From assembly GCA_023396555.1 (NCBI GenBank), contig JAEWWC010000073.1:1-7674 (forward strand): DNA of 7,674 nucleotides. Reading direction: 5' to 3'. This DNA comes from Bacillota bacterium. Its GTDB lineage: Bacteria > Bacillota > Clostridia > Christensenellales > SZUA-584. The number at the start of each line of letters is the position of its first letter. Position 1 is the first letter of the stretch. Made by a program: the position numbers and the translations under genes. Below are positions 6,129 to 7,674 of this stretch, in pieces. Below the pieces are notes generated by a model. That model was not told where the DNA came from. It made no database searches and saw only the letters and a program-made list of their open reading frames with translations.

Positions 6129-6134
6129 CCTCCT
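6129..6134 (-). promoter_or_regulatory. Ribosome binding site that fixes the ferritin-like start
   Basis: A perfect AGGAGG on the minus strand lies seven bases before the ATG at 6121-6119. The alternative in-frame GTG (6127-6125) is only one base from it and cannot use it. Confidence 0.85.
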
Positions 6135-6152
6135 GTGTGGCATTGTCTGTTA

Positions 6153-6180
6153 TATCATATGCACCATGTCCCTATAGTGT
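6153..6180 (-). promoter_or_regulatory. Possible sigma-K-like promoter for the ferritin-like gene
   Basis: On the minus strand, AC (6180-6179), a 17-base spacer and CATATGATA (6161-6153) match the Bacillus sigma-K pattern AC-N16/17-CATAnnnTA. No good sigma-A -35 box accompanies the overlapping TATGAT or TATAAC sequences. The pattern is short, so chance matches are common. Confidence 0.3.
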
Positions 6181-6191
6181 CTTTTTTCGAT

Positions 6192-6226
6192 AAAAAAAGC
6201 GCCCGATTTTGGTATCGTGCTGCTTT
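6192..6226 (-). terminator. Rho-independent terminator of the EAL gene
   Basis: On the minus strand AAAGC, a bulged A, then GC, an A-G mismatch and CGAT pair with the ATCG...GCGCTTT arm around loop ACCAAA. Seven T residues in total follow (6198-6192). It lies 53 bases after the EAL stop codon and separates that gene from the ferritin-like gene. Confidence 0.7.
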
Positions 6227-6278
6227 GTAGGCTTTCACTGATTTGATATCAAGAAATCGGAACGCTATACGGGTGACG

Positions 6279-7505
6279 TTACACGATCTGGTCAGCTTTG
6301 AAGTCCATGCAAAGTATGCGCTTTAAATCGTTGCTGTCATAAAATGTTTCAGAAAAAGTTACGCAGAGGCTGCCGGTGGCCATCGATACATAGGGCTCCG
6401 TCATATAACGGCTATGCTTTTCACCGGAAAGCCCGTAGTAATATCGCTTCATCGAATGGTCATCGCCCAACTCTGCGGAATAAAACAGACTGTTCTGCCG
6501 TCCTTCACTGCCGGGCCTGAAAACAGTCCCGCTGCACTGCATGCCGTTTTCATCCAGCACATAAGCGCATTCCACCGCCTCACTGCCGTCCACGATACCC
6601 CGAAGTGCACTGTCAACATCCATGCACCTGGACAGTTCATTCAACGCCCCCCTCATCACCTGTGCGGTTGCAGCATATCGGCTGCGCTCGTCAGCAGCGC
6701 ACCGCGCCATATAATCCTTGAATCGCTCCGCCAGATGTTCAACCCGGAAATTTGCGAACGGGTCCCCTTCCAGCCGCTGCGGCCTCGAAAAGTAAAATCC
6801 CTGTATCATGCCGGCTCCCAGCCGCAGCACTGTCAGCGCTTCCTCTTCCGATTCCACGCCCTCGGCCACCGCCACCGCGCCGATCCTGCTGGCGAGCCGC
6901 ACCATGGAGCGAAACACTTCCTGCCGGTGATAATCGCTCTCGATATGACGTACCAGCGACATATCGATTTTGATGATATCCGGCTTCACAATGGCAATGC
7001 GGTCAAGATTGGAGAAGCCGGCGCCCACATCGTCCAGCGCCAGCAGAAAACCGGCCTCGCGGTTAACGCGTATAAAAGCATTCAGCGCCGCGGTGCCCAG
7101 CACCCGGGCTTCGTTGATCTCGACCACCACCCGGCCCGGCGGAATACGGTATTTTTCCACCTGACGGATCAGGTAACCTGAACCGCCCACTGAATCCAGC
7201 ACTGAGGCGTCCACATTGATGAACAGCATCTTGTCAGGATAAGCCGCATGAAAGCGGGCAAATTCCCTGAGTATTGTTTCACGGCACTGCCTGTCCAGCT
7301 GAACCGTAACCCCTTCGGTTTCGGCAGCCTCAAACAGCGCGTTGGGTGGAACCGGCGCCAGCTTGCACCGAATGAGGCCTTCCATTCCGCACACCGACTT
7401 GCGCGTCATTGAAACGACCTGCTGAAAATGGGCTTCCAGCAGATCCTGCTGCATTATCTTTCTGATGTCCAACCGGTATGTCTGTTGCTCTGCCATAAGC
7501 TGCAT
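6279..7505 (-). CDS. EAL-domain c-di-GMP phosphodiesterase with a C-terminal sensor-like domain
   Basis: The EAL domain hydrolyses c-di-GMP to pGpG. In this 408-residue cytoplasmic protein it spans about 20-250, and the key residues are kept: E42 (as EGL instead of EAL), N97 in FINVDAS, E129 in VEIN, D158-D159 in LDDVGAGFS, K179 in IKID, E215 and E218 in AEGVES, and Q235 in IQGFYF. The enzyme should be active. A helical linker (about 253-295) is followed by a C-terminal domain (about 296-402) with YVLDENG, DDHSMKRYYYG and EPYVS-ATG-LCVTFSE, which resembles the PDC/Cache-like sensor fold seen after EAL domains in other bacteria. It lacks a signal or membrane segment, so it would sense an internal ligand. 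The first ATG is preferred because AGGGA lies eight bases upstream; the ATG three codons later is too far away. Confidence 0.9.
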   Translation of the reverse strand: MQLMAEQQTYRLDIRKIMQQDLLEAHFQQVVSMTRKSVCGMEGLIRCKLAPVPPNALFEAAETEGVTVQLDRQCRETILREFARFHAAYPDKMLFINVDASVLDSVGGSGYLIRQVEKYRIPPGRVVVEINEARVLGTAALNAFIRVNREAGFLLALDDVGAGFSNLDRIAIVKPDIIKIDMSLVRHIESDYHRQEVFRSMVRLASRIGAVAVAEGVESEEEALTVLRLGAGMIQGFYFSRPQRLEGDPFANFRVEHLAERFKDYMARCAADERSRYAATAQVMRGALNELSRCMDVDSALRGIVDGSEAVECAYVLDENGMQCSGTVFRPGSEGRQNSLFYSAELGDDHSMKRYYYGLSGEKHSRYMTEPYVSMATGSLCVTFSETFYDSNDLKRILCMDFKADQIV

Positions 7506-7674
7506 GTGCTGCGTCCCTGCCGTTCGTTAGTATTGCCCCAGTTCGTTCGGGAAAAAGAAAAGCCCCGAAACTCGGCCTTCCATGCCGTTTTCGAAGCCAC
7601 GCCGCCCCTGAGAAGACGCATTGAACCGCGCCTTAGTATTGATAACCGTAAAACAGCAGGCAGAAACACAAACT
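7506..7674 (-). other. Leader region of the EAL gene, no gene recognised
   Basis: The region holds no convincing gene and no clear promoter. The nonamer CAATACTAA (minus strand) occurs twice, at 7527-7535 and 7633-7641. GTTCGTT occurs twice on the plus strand (7522 and 7541). A small hairpin with a T-rich tail lies at 7552-7575. The EAL promoter may lie here or beyond the right edge. Confidence 0.4.
7552..7575 (-). terminator. Possible weak terminator upstream of the EAL gene
   Basis: On the minus strand CCGA, GTT, TCGG form a short stem followed by GGCTTTTCTTTTT. It could end a gene lying beyond the right edge. TTCGGG (7569-7564) can instead pair with CCCGAA (7551-7546), so two exclusive structures are possible. 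Confidence 0.3.

Noticed and set aside
5543..6193. 216-codon plus-strand open frame
   Set aside because: It is antisense to the ferritin-like gene, whose iron ligands and ribosome binding site identify the real frame.
6414..7181. 255-codon plus-strand open frame
   Set aside because: It is antisense to the EAL gene; no domain is visible and the EAL motifs are complete on the other strand.
7454..7669. 71-codon minus-strand open frame overlapping the EAL start
   Set aside because: It is Arg/Ser-rich, overlaps the EAL gene in another frame, and has no convincing ribosome binding site or motif.
7506..7674. c-di-GMP riboswitch before the EAL gene
   Set aside because: I do not see the conserved elements of class I or II riboswitches; only short hairpins are present.

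Overview
The window looks like part of a chromosome from an anaerobic, Gram-positive-type bacterium of the Bacillota, most likely Clostridia. The support is strong AGGAGG-like ribosome binding sites, an LCP cell-wall protein, an Amidase_6-type wall hydrolase, a DUF975 membrane protein and a ferritin-like di-iron protein. Base composition is moderate in genes and AT-rich between them. This assignment is inference; there is no rRNA, tRNA, CRISPR array, transposase or phage gene.

Layout. Positions 1-1785, minus strand: a LytR-CpsA-Psr protein that runs off the left edge, with eleven Thr/Pro-rich tetrapeptide repeats and the start of a further C-terminal segment. Positions 1786-2133: an AT-rich divergent regulatory region with a strong minus-strand promoter (TTGACA-N16-TATAAT) and a second, similar extended -10 element nearer the gene. 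Plus strand, 2134-5475: a membrane-anchored Amidase_6 protein, a PAS protein with a degenerate GGDEF domain, a DUF975 membrane protein, and a 70-residue membrane protein with two CxxC knuckles. Minus strand, 5561-7505: a ferritin-like di-iron protein and an EAL-domain c-di-GMP phosphodiesterase with a C-terminal sensor-like domain. A shared hairpin at 5515-5544 separates the two converging sets. The last 169 bases hold no recognisable gene.

How the genes may work together. Two themes are visible. One is the cell envelope: the LCP protein (attachment of glycopolymers to peptidoglycan) and the amidase are divergently transcribed from a shared region. The other is c-di-GMP: the EAL protein keeps its catalytic residues, while the PAS protein has lost the GGDEF catalytic signature (GNNLF) but keeps the RxxD inhibitory-site motif at the right spacing, as in c-di-GMP receptors such as PelD. 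Most genes appear to be single transcription units with their own signals, so functional coupling is inference. I see no clearly new multi-gene system. The most interesting items are the degenerate GGDEF receptor candidate, the extended LCP protein and the small regulatory structures between genes.
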